Assembly: GCA_946902875.1 (NCBI GenBank) | Contig: OX336342.1 | Coordinates: forward strand, 13,819,523-13,883,522 | Source: Nematopogon swammerdamellus | Lineage: Eukaryota > Arthropoda > Insecta > Lepidoptera > Adelidae | Direction: 5' to 3' | Length of the DNA: 64,000 nt | Shown: positions 1-9,840 of the stretch, piece by piece | Layout of the letters: each line of letters opens with the position of its first letter | How positions within the stretch are numbered: the stretch's first letter is position 1 | Notes under the pieces: model-generated | Databases searched by the model: none | What the model saw: only the letters and a program-made list of their open reading frames with translations | Told to the model about the DNA's origin: nothing | Position numbers and translations under genes: made by a program

Positions 1-37
1 AAAAAATTATAATAATGTAAAATGTAAAAAAAAATTC

Positions 38-243
38 TTTTCTTAATCGATTCAGTTTCATGCCAGGAACAAAAACAGTCTTCCAACACATAGATCTCTT
101 TTTTTCAGAAATTGTGAAAAACCACAATTTTAGTTTTATTAGTATGGAATAGAAAGAATTTGATTTTTTTTACCAACTTACATGTTACATCAAAATGGTA
201 ACGAAGACTTTTTTGTTACTGTTATGAAACTGAATCGATTAGG
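38..243. mobile_element. Imperfect inverted-repeat (MITE-like) element
   Basis: The sequence near 38-80 (TAATCGATTCAGTTTCAT core) returns as an imperfect reverse complement near 200-243 (ATGAAACTGAATCGATTA). The arms are about 40 bp with several mismatches and the spacer between them is AT-rich. No clear target duplication is visible. This fits an old non-autonomous inverted-repeat transposon or foldback remnant. The superfamily cannot be assigned. Confidence 0.4.
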
Positions 244-499
244 CTATAAAAATCAACCACATATTCTTTTATTTAAATACATAAAAAACATTTTACATAA
301 AAAAAGCCCAAGGTCCAAAAAATTTTATATAGGTTTTACTCCCTATATGATGCAGAACCCCCCCTTAGCGTACTATTAACTAATTTTGAAAGACCTTATA
401 TATTAAGATCACAATGAAGTGATACTTACCTATGAAATGAGATGCCATCAGTTTTCCCAATATTTTTGGTATGATTTTTGCAATATCGCAACACACAAC

Positions 500-690
500 C
501 GGGCATAATGACTGGCGCGATGCGAGCCGCAGACGGACGGCTGCGAGCGCGCGGGCGGCGCGTCCGCCGCGTTCGGCCGCTCGCGAGCTACTAGTCTCAA
601 GAGGGTCTCACCGCGTAATGGTTACTCCACCGCGGTGGAGCGAAGGCTGTTGCCCGGGTAAGAGGTCTAGTAGAATACATGATACGTCAT
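500..690. other. CpG-rich block
   Basis: A block dense in GCGC, CCGC and CGCG words inside AT-rich DNA. It encodes only a low-complexity Arg/Ala frame with no recognisable domain. It could be a regulatory CpG cluster or the GC-rich core of a decayed element. Nothing in the sequence decides between these. Confidence 0.45.
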
Positions 691-852
691 TGGGTTAAAT
701 AGAGTTTTTTACAAATTTTATGCGCTGCCAGTTGACAACGCCGTGCTATCATGGTGGCAGACGTGGTCCATAATATTTCTTTTGGTACAATTATCGCTTC
801 ATACAGCGACAAAGATCATACAGAAATGTTGCTCGCCAGCTCCCTAGCTATA

Positions 853-1303
853 CAGGTTGTAAAAACGGCGAGTACATTAAATTTAGGAAATGATTATTGG
901 GATCAAGAGTAACAAAAAAGTCAAATAACTTTTTTCTGAATTCCCTTTAAATAAAAAGTTACAGTTTTCATACAAACTAATTGATTTATTTAGTGTAAAA
1001 GGATCTAATGTTCCGCACGAACGTGGGAATGAAAGGCGCGCGGTGAGTGAGCGAAGAGGGACGAGCGCGGAGAGAGGAGATGTGCGGAGGCGGCGCAGTG
1101 TGAGTTTTTCGTCCCTAACCGTTCCCGCGCCAGCACCTTCCCCCTTCACGCGTCAAATTACACTAGACGAAAACATAAATTTCAAAAATTAATATCTCAA
1201 AAACTAGACACTTTAGGGAAAAACTTTATTTACTTTTTGTCTCGGAAAAACATGAGGATTGCGCTGGCGAAATATTTAATGTACTGGCCATTACAACACC
1301 CTG
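853..1303 (-). mobile_element. TA-flanked MITE, copy A (GC-rich core)
   Basis: Terminal inverted repeats begin CAGG(T/G)TG and continue into AACGGCGAGTACATTAA. Both ends abut TA dinucleotides. The outer ~170 bp on each side match the second copy at 18435-18851 in inverted orientation, including the GATTATTGGGAYCAAGAGTAAC segment region and the ACATGAGGATTGCGCTGGCG segment. The middle (about 1010-1150) is very GC-rich and differs from copy B. The open frame at 883-1149 is a by-product. TA flanks suggest a Tc1/mariner-type or other TA-targeting element, but no transposase is present. Confidence 0.75.
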
Positions 1304-2084
1304 TATATATGTTGTCGCTAGCTGCCTGTGCGCGCAGTATCATAACTTGAATGTGATAATTAGTACGTGTAAATATTATAGTTTAATGTGAATTTTATTA
1401 ACTGAAATAAAACGTTCTATTTGTACGTCTCGCTTTATTGAATTTATCTTCATAGATTCTATCTTACATTAAAAACGGTAAACCTTATGGAACAATTGAA
1501 AATTAATGTATATTAACCCTGTTATTACAAGTAATTAAATATTTAGTAAATTGAATGCACTGCGAAGTTTCACAAAGAAATACTGGCTACGTACCAGTAT
1601 ACCGGCCAATTTAAACAATACTATAAAATTTCCTCAAATATAACTAAGTATTGTACCTACATTCCAGATATTCCTATTACTATTATAAATTTGAATCCAA
1701 CCTTCGCACCAATATGGCCGCCTAAAGACTAAAAGGAATACGAAATCCTCGTAACTTTTAGTTTAGACACAGAAGATCCACTCGCGCAACCTCACTCACT
1801 GCAGCTGCAGCAGGTCGGGTAAGTTCGCAGCTTGTCGGACGATTCTGCCTCAAATATTAACCGAGTTCTCTCGCCTCTATAACGAAACTTCCGACAGCGC
1901 TCGCCTAACTGTTCAATCGAGATTCTTAGGCATCAGCGTCGAGTTGTTCTTTTACAAAGTCTTGCAGAAGAAATTCCAGCTCTATCCTCACCCACGCCGA
2001 AATCCTATGTCTTTAGATATGTAGGTAAAATATATATTACATAATTATATCGTATAATATTGTAATTGACCAGAGTTCTTCCAG
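1304..2084. other. No gene seen; AT-rich spacer
   Basis: Both strands were examined for coding or structural signals and none is convincing. An AATAAA-containing stretch at about 1406 recalls a retrotransposon end, but no matching second LTR was found in the window. Confidence 0.5.
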
Positions 2085-2150
2085 CACAACACCGATTACT
2101 CTGCTTACCCCGATTGTCGGGGTTCAGCGTGTGTGATATGTATGTATGTA
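2085..2150 (-). repeat. Fragment of the CCCGACAAYCGGGG dispersed repeat
   Basis: The segment is the reverse complement of a motif at about 31485-31530 and 57365-57415 (CCCGACAAYCGGGGTAAGCAG, then AGTAR.CGGTGTTGCGCTG). Three occurrences in one window show it is a dispersed element. Only the conserved core is present here. Confidence 0.5.
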
Positions 2151-2440
2151 TATCGGATAATATAATCCTCAGTACAGTTCTCTCTTAGTAATACATTCTT
2201 ACGAATACAGTAACCAGCTTCAACAAAAAGGCTATTAAATATTTCTGAAATGTTTAACATTTTGACTGAACTTCTCAGGCATTTATTGCCTGTACCTGCC
2301 TGTACCTGTACATGTATTTTAAGTAAATATTTATGTATGTTTTTCGTTTAATTAGCAAAGATGCCAAATGCTTGGTCGCGTCGTGTGAAATAATATCAGC
2401 TCGATAAAAAAAATATATTATTTGATTCCCGGCTATTCTA

Positions 2441-2506
2441 GACACACTCCGCACAAACCTATGCGTAAGACAATAGCTTACGCATAGGTTTGTGCAGAGT
2501 GTGTGA
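2441..2506. repeat. Near-perfect short hairpin
   Basis: CACACTCCGCACAAACCTAT is followed, after a very short loop, by its reverse complement with one mismatch (ATAGGTTTGTGCAGAGTGTG). The total stem is about 30 bp. A small foldback remnant is likely. A hairpin RNA is possible but there is no promoter or conservation evidence. Confidence 0.6.
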
Positions 2507-2659
2507 GGTAGCTTGAGGTAATTTAACTCCCTTTGCTGATCATGATTTACTTGATTCAATGATTAGGGTGGACAGACTCAATTTGTTTTTTAGCATACAT
2601 AAACTGTCGGGAGCCCAAGTGAGAGGGACTTAGTAATTGTGTTGAATTTCGTAGAGCGT

Positions 2660-2700
2660 TCTCTATCCCTTAGGGACTCTGGACCCTAAGGGATGGAGAA
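2660..2700. repeat. Short hairpin
   Basis: TCTATCCCTTAGGG and CCCTAAGGGATGGAGA pair around an eight-base loop. The rest of 2507-3127 shows no coding signal. Confidence 0.5.
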
Positions 2701-3127
2701 GATGAGTAATATGGCGCTGATATTAACAAATTATTTTAAAAGCCCTAAAAATACATTAAAATAAAAAAAAAATAAAGTCTTCATTCAGGAATGCGGTTAA
2801 TTAAATCAAATCTTATCCTTTCCAGCCAGGCCCGAATAATTACTACTGTGAATACAGTATTAAATAGTCCTAGATCGGCGGAGCGCCCATAAGTTAATAG
2901 GGTTAAGATGTGAGATTTCACTGTGTTATTACTGCTTCGAATAGAGCGGGAAACGTGCTCTAACTTGCTCGATCAATTTGTCCCGGTAGGGGGCACCCGC
3001 GCAGTCCACAAGTCGTTGTCGAGTTGTGTATGAATCTACAATATTTTAGTTTCAATACAATTCCCGCATCTTAAATTGAAAAAGAGCCAAATATACTGAA
3101 AGAAAGAAACAATGAAAGAAAGAAAAG

Positions 3128-3541
3128 TTTTTTTTTATGTAATCCGCTATGGGTGGCTGAGTCGGAGGGGCCAAAGCGCATGCTCCGACCAGCCAATATC
3201 ACCTCCGAGAAGGTAGGTGCCATACCAAAGACTTCCCTGGATTGCTGGATATACTGAACTAGAGGAGAACACAACCGAGGCTGCTATGCGGCCATCTTAC
3301 ATCCAGTACGGTGGTACCATCCCAGTCTGCTACAATTTGAGCCTACCGCCTACCACCTAGTAAGGGGCAAGGGAAGGGACCTACAGTTTTACACCGGTTC
3401 CGAACGGTGAAGCAGCAGGTGTAGGTATGCACGTAAATTTTTTCGTCAGAAAAAACTCATTGGTACACGCCGACCGGATTCGAACCGAGGACCTCTCGCA
3501 TGATGAGAAGCCGATGCCCAAACCACTCGGCCACCCGCCAC
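3128..3541 (-). mobile_element. tRNA-headed SINE, near full length
   Basis: On the minus strand the element starts at about 3541 with a tRNA-like head. It has an A-box-like TGGCCGAGTGG and a B box GGTTCGAATCC, then a body with GGTGTAAAACTGTAGGTCCC and GGTGGTAGG, and ends in a T-run at 3128-3136 (poly-A on its own strand). A second copy of the same family lies on the plus strand at 42722-43128. The head resembles a tRNA but sits in a ~410-bp repeat with a poly-A end, so it is a SINE and not a tRNA gene. Confidence 0.85.
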
Positions 3542-4148
3542 ATCTTAGACCACCTATCAACTCAACTTCCCATCACACCCCGCGAAGATGAACTCACTTA
3601 TTTTAGACCATTTTCACTGTGTCGCGCTGTATGCTAGAATAAGTCAATAAATAGTGTAGCGTCAGATCCCTATCATAGATGGCACTTTAACATTTTATTT
3701 CCTTCAGAGTATACACAGTTCTCCATGGATGTGGGAGGCGACAGCTGTTTGCCGCCACTTTATTGGAGTTTCAGCTTCAAGGCGAGACTCTCGGCACCTT
3801 GTATGCCAACCCCGCCGCCGCCGCCGGCCGCCGCAATATCATCGCATTTGCATCTCAGCTCCTGTATAGATTTAGTACATTCAGTATTCAGGAATAGTAA
3901 ACTAATTCGTTATTTTAAGCACCTTTACATTGATATGTGAGATTAGAAATGTACGGATGGTTTTAATAATTTTACGGTTACATTTCGTCTCGAATCTGAA
4001 ATCAATGTAAAAATACATAAATCCGTCACTCCCGTAAAAGAAAGCAAGCACCCTAAGCAAAACGTGAGGAAAGTTTTGATGTGTACAAGTGTGACTGGAA
4101 GAAATTGCATGCTGGAATTCGTCCACTGTGTTCACTACAGAAAAGTGT
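3542..4148. other. No gene seen; contains a short CCG run
   Basis: AT-rich sequence with one (CCG)n-type patch at about 3810-3835, which gives a Pro-rich spurious frame. No other structure was found. Confidence 0.5.
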
Positions 4149-4372
4149 AAGCTAGAAACTCATTGGGCCCACGTAAGCTACGCACGTGTACATGAGCGCG
4201 TCGGTCTCCATACATTTTATACGGAAGAGTGCAGCACGCAGTGTGTCGCGTAGCGCAGGGAGGCGTGGGCGCAATGAAACTGCGTGCTGCACTCTTCCAC
4301 ATAAAATGCATGGAGACCGACGCGCCCAGATTCGCGTGTGTGGCGTACGTGGGCCCAATGAGTTTCTAGCTT
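4149..4372. mobile_element. Foldback element (palindrome), 224 bp
   Basis: AAGCTAGAAACTCATTGGGC at the left end reads back as GCCCAATGAGTTTCTAGCTT at the right end. Matching continues inward through GCGTCGGTCTCCAT/ATGGAGACCGACGCG and GGAAGAGTGCAGCACGCAGT/ACTGCGTGCTGCACTCTTCC. The loop is about 45 bp. The open frames on both strands here are mirror images produced by the palindrome. Foldback or MITE class; family unknown. Confidence 0.8.
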
Positions 4373-4509
4373 AAGAAATAAGTTAATATGAAAATGGCTA
4401 CATCACCATTGTACGCGTGATGTCAGTGTATCAGTTTGTATTTGTGCACAGTGAAATTGTTGCTAAGACTTCCTTTATGGTCTTTCCGGTTGTACAACCG
4501 GAACGACCA

Positions 4510-5160
4510 AAAAGTATACTGAACTAGAAAAAAACACGAACTATTTACATATCCCTCGACATATCCGCTTTGCCCGACCTTCATTCAGTGCGGTGGTACT
4601 AATCCGGACGAGTTGAGCGATACCAGCAGTATGGAGTGGGACCCAGAGGCGGACTTTCCTTAAGGCCGACGAGGCCGGGGCCTAGGGCGGCCAGATATTA
4701 GGGGCGGTCAATCTGCGCCTGCTGCTGGAAGCAGTGAGCGCAGGTACAGAATAGAAGCTTGGCGGCGCGGCGGCGGCGACGCGGCCATTTAAAATAATTT
4801 AGCTATGACGAAAAGATCAATATTGCCGTAAAACTTATAAAAAATACTTTTGCGAGGTATATATATGTAAAAAAAAGCACTAAACTACAGGTTGAACCTA
4901 ACGCAATACTCATTTTCGTACAACTTCACATTTGTAACTATGCTGTAAACTTGAAAAGGGCGGTTGCACTGAATTGGGGGCGGTACTAAACGGCCTAGGG
5001 CGGCCAAGGCTGCTAGTCCGCCTCTGGTGGGACCTATAGTTTTAACGTGAAATGGGAACCACGGTCAACGATCGGGCGGTTACCAATCCAAAGTCCGACC
5101 GCGCCCGACATTGCTTACCATGCGCGCGAGTACCAGCGACTTACCGAGAGTTATCTAAAC
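4510..5160 (-). mobile_element. 5S-headed SINE, interrupted by a DNA transposon
   Basis: The minus-strand head at about 5050-5150 contains TAAGCAATGTCGGGCGCGGT followed by TTGGATTGGTAACCGC, close to the internal promoter region of 5S rRNA. The body (GGTGGTAC...TGAATGAAGGTCGGGC...) occupies about 4510-4643. The two parts are separated by the element at 4644-5026. Diverged from the copies at 13.3, 31.0, 44.0 and 52.0 kb. Confidence 0.7.
4644..5026. mobile_element. Non-autonomous hAT-type transposon with 8-bp duplication
   Basis: The 383-bp insert begins CAGAGGCGGACT and ends AGTCCGCCTCTG, a perfect 12-bp terminal inverted repeat. It is flanked by a perfect 8-bp direct repeat, GTGGGACC, at 4636-4643 and 5027-5034. 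hAT elements characteristically make 8-bp duplications and have CAG-type termini. The interior has two GGCCTAGGGCGGCC motifs and a GC-rich run but no transposase frame. It interrupts a SINE, so it is younger than the SINE insertion. Confidence 0.9.
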
Positions 5161-5676
5161 ATTGGATTATTTCTTGAAATAGATCGTTTGGTTGCAAATC
5201 TGCCAATACAACGCCCAAGTTACAATATAGTCGCATTCTCTAATTTCTAAGAACAGTTCGTTCCCGTCGATACTGACCATCACAAACACGGTAACATAGA
5301 CCTCGTGCGTGTATTTAAGCCGCATCAACTCGCCCACCCGTATTTCACGCACGAGAAACCTCACGTTCACAAATTCGGAGATATGTTCCTTCACAAAGAG
5401 AACGAAAATCAGGGAATAATGTTTTAATCAGATTTGTATCCGACCACAACCTTCGGGTAAGAGGCGTATGGTTTGCGGAAACCCTTCAGACTATGCTTTA
5501 TAGATAAATAGACTGTATGTAACATAAAAACATTCCAAATACGTAGCGCACACGACACTTACGTAAGTACAAAGAAAGTTGCGTAAGTTTGTCAAGTACA
5601 TGTAAACATTTAGACTTTTACTGAACAAGAATAATTTTTGTATGGGTTTTTAAATTACCGTGGTTGTTAGACATTA
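5161..5676. other. No gene seen
   Basis: Unique-looking AT-rich sequence. The overlapping frames of 67-75 codons on both strands show no recognisable motif. Confidence 0.5.
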
Positions 5677-5786
5677 TTTTTAAACACAACAGCTTTACTC
5701 ACGATGATGATGGGCCATACGCTTGGCCCGAAACGTCGAGCCACATAGCTCGTTAATAACCGTGAGTAAAGCTGTTGTGTTTAAGA
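5677..5786. mobile_element. Small inverted-repeat element
   Basis: TAAACACAACAGCTTTACTC is mirrored by GAGTAAAGCTGTTGTGTTTA around a core reading GATGGGCCATACGCTTGGCC. A diverged form of the core recurs at about 8889-8930, so this is a repeat family and not a chance hairpin. Confidence 0.65.
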
Positions 5787-6362
5787 ATCATTTTTAATTA
5801 CTCGAAAGAACACACAAACCAATTAGCATACCACACACCCAGAGCTAGAATAATTTATAGTTGAATCAGCTATTGACTATAAAATTTGTAAGAAATCGTG
5901 ATGTAAATGTAAAATTGAAAGAACTGAATTAATTGTAAGATAACGACAAGGCTTACAATTAGTAGTAATTTTAAGACTAGATAATAAGCACTGTAAATTA
6001 GAATATTAGAGTAATTGTAGAGAATTATTTACCAATAGAATGGAAGAGCTTTTGAACTAATATATGTTTTACTGTTGGTTATTGCGTTCTGCCGCCCACC
6101 GCTGCCTCCCTACACCGCGCACCCACGCACACCGCTCGCCCCCAATACAAACCAACACACACACTACAAGTAGGTATGTATGTAATCGGAATTAACCACG
6201 AATTAACATTTGTTTTGCCAGCTTGCGGTTTGATAACACATACATTATTTACTGAGTTTTAAGGCATCAAATGAAGTTAAAATAAACTTATAAATTTTCT
6301 CAGAACGAAAGGGATAAATGTTAATCCTGAGTATTTAACGGTATACTTACTAGTACAAAATT

Positions 6363-6445
6363 TTTAAATTTCCTTTTTCGGGTTTCTTATCAAAATGGAA
6401 AAAACGGAACCCTTATAATATCGTCTGTCCGTCCGTATGTCACAG
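6363..6445 (+). repeat. GGTTCCGTA-type dispersed repeat, fragment
   Basis: Contains GGTTTCTTATCAAAATGG..., AACGGAACCCTTATAAT and CTGTCCGTCCGT, a diverged 5' part of the dispersed repeat seen more fully at 16417-16632 and 41236-41660. The surrounding 5787-6794 shows nothing else. Confidence 0.5.
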
Positions 6446-6794
6446 CAATTTTACTTGGAGACTATTGGCATTACATATACATGGAAGGAAGGTGTTTTCT
6501 ATGAACCGCTATACAATGGTATGGTGAAATAAGAAAAAAAAATTATGGGCGGAACATGTAACTGCGGATGAAAAAAAAATTATCAGTGCACATAATGCTG
6601 TGAGGTATCGTTAGATAGGTCTAAAAAAAATGTTCAAAATTTCAAAATTAAAAGTTAAAAGTTTCAATTTTTTTTTAGTCTGTAATTGGTGGAGGTGTGC
6701 AATTCTAAAGTCGTAAAAAGTGTGCTCCCCACTCATATTTCACCTATACGGTGGAAAATAAAAAAAAATTCAGACAGTAGAAATTAAAAAATAC

Positions 6795-7135
6795 CTAACT
6801 AAGGGCGAGACCGAAGGACGAGCTGCGTTCAGGAAGAAGATAAACTTTCTTGAAGAAAGCAAGTAGCTAAGTACGAGGCCGGAGGCCGGGCTACGTTCAG
6901 GTAAACGATATTTTTCACGATGAGACTAAGTAACTAGTGGCGACGCCGAAGGCGAAGCTTCTTATAGCTAAACAATATACTTTCTCAAAGAAAGTAACTA
7001 AGAGCGAGACCGAAGGCCGAGCTTCGTTCAGGTAAACGATATGATAATCTATCAAAGAAAGCAAGTCATTAAGGGCGAAGCCCGAGAGCGGGAGAAGATT
7101 TATCGTTTACCTGAGCGTTCAGGCCTTCGGATTTT
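6795..7135 (+). repeat. ~68-bp minisatellite (GAGRCCGAAGGCCGAGC family)
   Basis: About five units with starts near 6805, 6873, 6940, 7004 and 7075 (spacing 64-71 bp). The unit consensus is CTAAGGGCGAGRCCGAAGG, then CCGAGCTNCGTTCAGGTAAACGATA, then an AAGAAAGTAA stretch. The last unit switches to the complementary orientation, giving a hairpin. The same family is at 31885-32285. Confidence 0.85.
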
Positions 7136-7359
7136 TCTCTAAGCAAATTCGAGTGTTTAAAGATGTATGTGAGAAACTTTGCTCGCATTTGAGTATGCGA
7201 TGTGTGATCTTAGATGTGTTAATCATATCCATCGTAGTATTCATATCCGGCAGATTAGCAAATGTATACGGTAAATTGTCGCTGTGAGTAGAGACTACTA
7301 CGGTATTAGGAGACTAATGCTGAGCTGAGTGACATGAAACAGGCCGATATTGTTTGTGC

Positions 7360-7430
7360 GGCTGGGGCGGGGCGGGGCGGGGCGAGAGCGGTGGCGTGCG
7401 TCGTCGTCGTCGGCGGCAACGCGGGCGGAC
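7360..7430. repeat. GGGGC/GGCGG-rich run
   Basis: Tandem GGGGCGGGGCGG words followed by a (CGT)n/(CGG)n stretch. This is G-quadruplex-compatible on the plus strand. Confidence 0.6.
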
Positions 7431-8888
7431 AGTAACTTATTCATTCCGTTGGTGCTTCACAGTCGAGGTCGTAATTTGATTAATCGAGGCCCCTGGTAAA
7501 AGCCGACCTACTTCAATTACCTAACATCCCTAATTCGCTTCTCGCTGTTACAGCACGCCGCCTTACTCTTGTTAACCCCCCCAGTCAACTGCGGCTGAAG
7601 ATACTTCACATTTGGTTCAAAAAAGACGCGCCAATTCAGAGGAGTTATCGGCCTAAGAGATTATTCCCTTGTGCTCTGTGGAAGCACTCGGTTATAGAGA
7701 ACATCAAAGATGCGACAATTAGGCATTAAGTCGATAATTACAGGGCTAGTTAAAGCTGCGGTGCTCCTATCAATATTGTGGGATCTCCGGCAACACACAT
7801 ACGTGTGCACGCCAGAACCTATATCTCTAATCTACGGAATCAGTATAGCGACCTTCAAAAAAAGTCAACTATGATAGGTTTACAACATCCATTTCTAACA
7901 TTTGTGTTAGAGTTGAAAAATTAAATAATAAAAATCTTCAATTTAGTTAGTACACTATCCCATTAATGCGGGAAGAAAAAAACAATATGAAAATTGCTTC
8001 GTAGCTAACAAAAGTGTGTGGACGAGTAAATAATATTTCCTGTTATTATAAGACAGGACAATTATACATAGGACAAAAGATATAATCAATTTCAATCTCT
8101 TGATAAAATGGTTTTCTCAAAATAAGAAAAAAATATTGTACATTTTGTCAATAAAGTGGTGTGGACGAACCCCACAATGTTTCGAAAATGAAGATGTATG
8201 CTCCTCCGTGCCGTAACAAACAATGTCATTCACAACTTTCTCGATAACTTCATAAAATATCGATAACGCGCGTGTTATCAAAACGAGTCAAATTTGCTTA
8301 GAGCATCCTCCTCTCCTTACTTTATGCTATCATAACTCGAGGTCCAGATACGGACTTGGCGGCTCCCTAAAGGCAAAACCGTTATCATAAAAGTTGGGAT
8401 CCGAAGAATTATACTCGTATTAAGCGTCGCGTTCCAAAGAGATAATGTTGTTCCAACTTCAATAAAGTACATTCGAATGGAGCAATCCTGAAATGGAATC
8501 TGTCAAAATGTTGCATTGTGTATGCATGTATTAAAAAAATACAACCGAAATTGTACAATATGAGTAGATCAGAAAGCTTAGTGATGTGCCAACATTTTAC
8601 TGTGCAAGTAAATGACTCACGACAAATTCGACAGGGCTTCGGACGTGCTGGACTATTTTTTCCGTCTACGGCTGGACTGGACTCTGGAGGACGACGAAAA
8701 CAGAATGCACCGATTGCATAGACGCTACACGCTACTTACATTGTCGCCACCCACTCACCGCGCCCCGCCCGCCATAGAGTAGTTGTTATTGGATGAAATA
8801 GTTAGCTAAAAGTTGCATTTTAATATCTACTTGAGAAAATGGGAAACCCATAAAAGGGTGCTTATGTGGGTGTCCCCAGCTCTTGATG
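7431..8888. other. No gene seen
   Basis: Mixed AT-rich DNA with no frame above 70 codons, no inverted repeat of note and no tandem array. Confidence 0.5.
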
Positions 8889-8935
8889 ATGGCCATACGT
8901 TTGACTCGAACAGGCGAGCCGCCACTAATAATCAT
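8889..8935 (+). repeat. Diverged copy of the 5.7-kb hairpin core
   Basis: TGATGATGGCCATACGTTTG...CGAACAGGCGAGCC matches the core at about 5704-5745. The flanking arms are not recognisable. Confidence 0.4.
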
Positions 8936-9150
8936 AATATGTTGAATAGTTATGCATTTAAAAATAATATTGAAATAAATTCATAAACATAAACCATTGG
9001 CCTTCAAATAACTCTGAATTATATAGGTACCGTGTCTCAAAGCCAATTGCTGATACATACACAAAATCACGGTGCACCGGAACTCTTTGTAGATAGTCGC
9101 ATTATGATAACAGGAAATAACCGTCTGCTACTACTATACAACCAAAGAGG

Positions 9151-9461
9151 TACAGTACTCTATAAGGTCTTTCATTAGTAGGTAACTTTACGCTAAGGGG
9201 TGTATGTGTATCAGATACTGATCACGTTCCCATACCCATTTTTTTTTCGGATATCAAATACCTACCCATCCTACTAAAATAATAGTTTATTGAACAATTA
9301 TTTAATAGCATGGGTAGGTATTTGATATCGTAAAAAAAATTAATGGGTATGGGAACTTGATCAGTATCTGATACACTACCTGTGTATCAGATACCTACCC
9401 TTAGATATCTACCCTTAGCGTAAAGTTACCTACTAATGAAAGACCTTATATAGTACTGTAT
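9151..9461. mobile_element. Large palindromic foldback element, ~311 bp
   Basis: The left arm (TACAGTACTCTATAAGGTCT at 9151) is mirrored by the right arm ending AGTACTGTA at 9461. Matching continues through TTCATTAGTAGGTAACTTTA, CAGATACTGATCA.GTTCCC and GATATCAAATACCTACCCAT. The loop is AT-rich. The right arm carries a small internal duplication of a CAGATACCTACCC segment. A related arm fragment (GAAAGACCTTATATA) occurs at about 388. Confidence 0.8.
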
Positions 9462-9469
9462 TATCTTAA

Positions 9470-9836
9470 ACCCCGTTTTCACGGGGCGATTTTGATCGGT
9501 CAATTTAAATTCGATTGCGAATTGAAACATAGTCGTATCGTGAGAACACGATTTCAATAAAAGTTGATTGACTTTTGTTGAACGACAGACAGATTCCCTG
9601 TCAACTTTAGGCGTTGAGTCGATTCAATTCATGACGTCATCGTGCGAGTTGAAACATTGCCGAACATGAGAACAGCCTTTTCAAGTCGAAATCGAACACG
9701 CGACGAATCGCACGACTTTGTTTGGCGCAATTTTGACCGACTCTCCGATCGGTTCGAGCGGGAGAACGCAATTCGTTTGCGATTTTACTCGTCCAACTAA
9801 AAGTTGACCGACTGAATCGCCTCGTGAGAACGGGGC
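9470..9836. mobile_element. TTAA-flanked inverted-repeat transposon, 367 bp
   Basis: The ends are inverted repeats (left ACCCCGTTTTCACGGGGCGA; right, on its complement, GCCCCGTTCTCACGAGGCGA) extending about 40 bp with mismatches. Both ends abut TTAA (9466-9469 and 9837-9840). TTAA duplication is typical of piggyBac-type elements; a TTA-duplicating Harbinger-type element is the alternative. No coding capacity. Confidence 0.75.
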
Positions 9837-9840
9837 TTAA

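Noticed and set aside
1310..1480. Possible LTR (TGTTGTCG start, AATAAA signal)
   Set aside because: No second copy, primer-binding site or retroviral-type frame in the window.
2441..2506. Possible microRNA precursor hairpin
   Set aside because: The stem is near-perfect as in foldback remnants, and no known mature microRNA sequence was recognised.
6795..7135. CRISPR-like regularly spaced repeats
   Set aside because: The whole ~68-bp unit is repeated with drift; there are no unique spacers, and the organism is eukaryotic.
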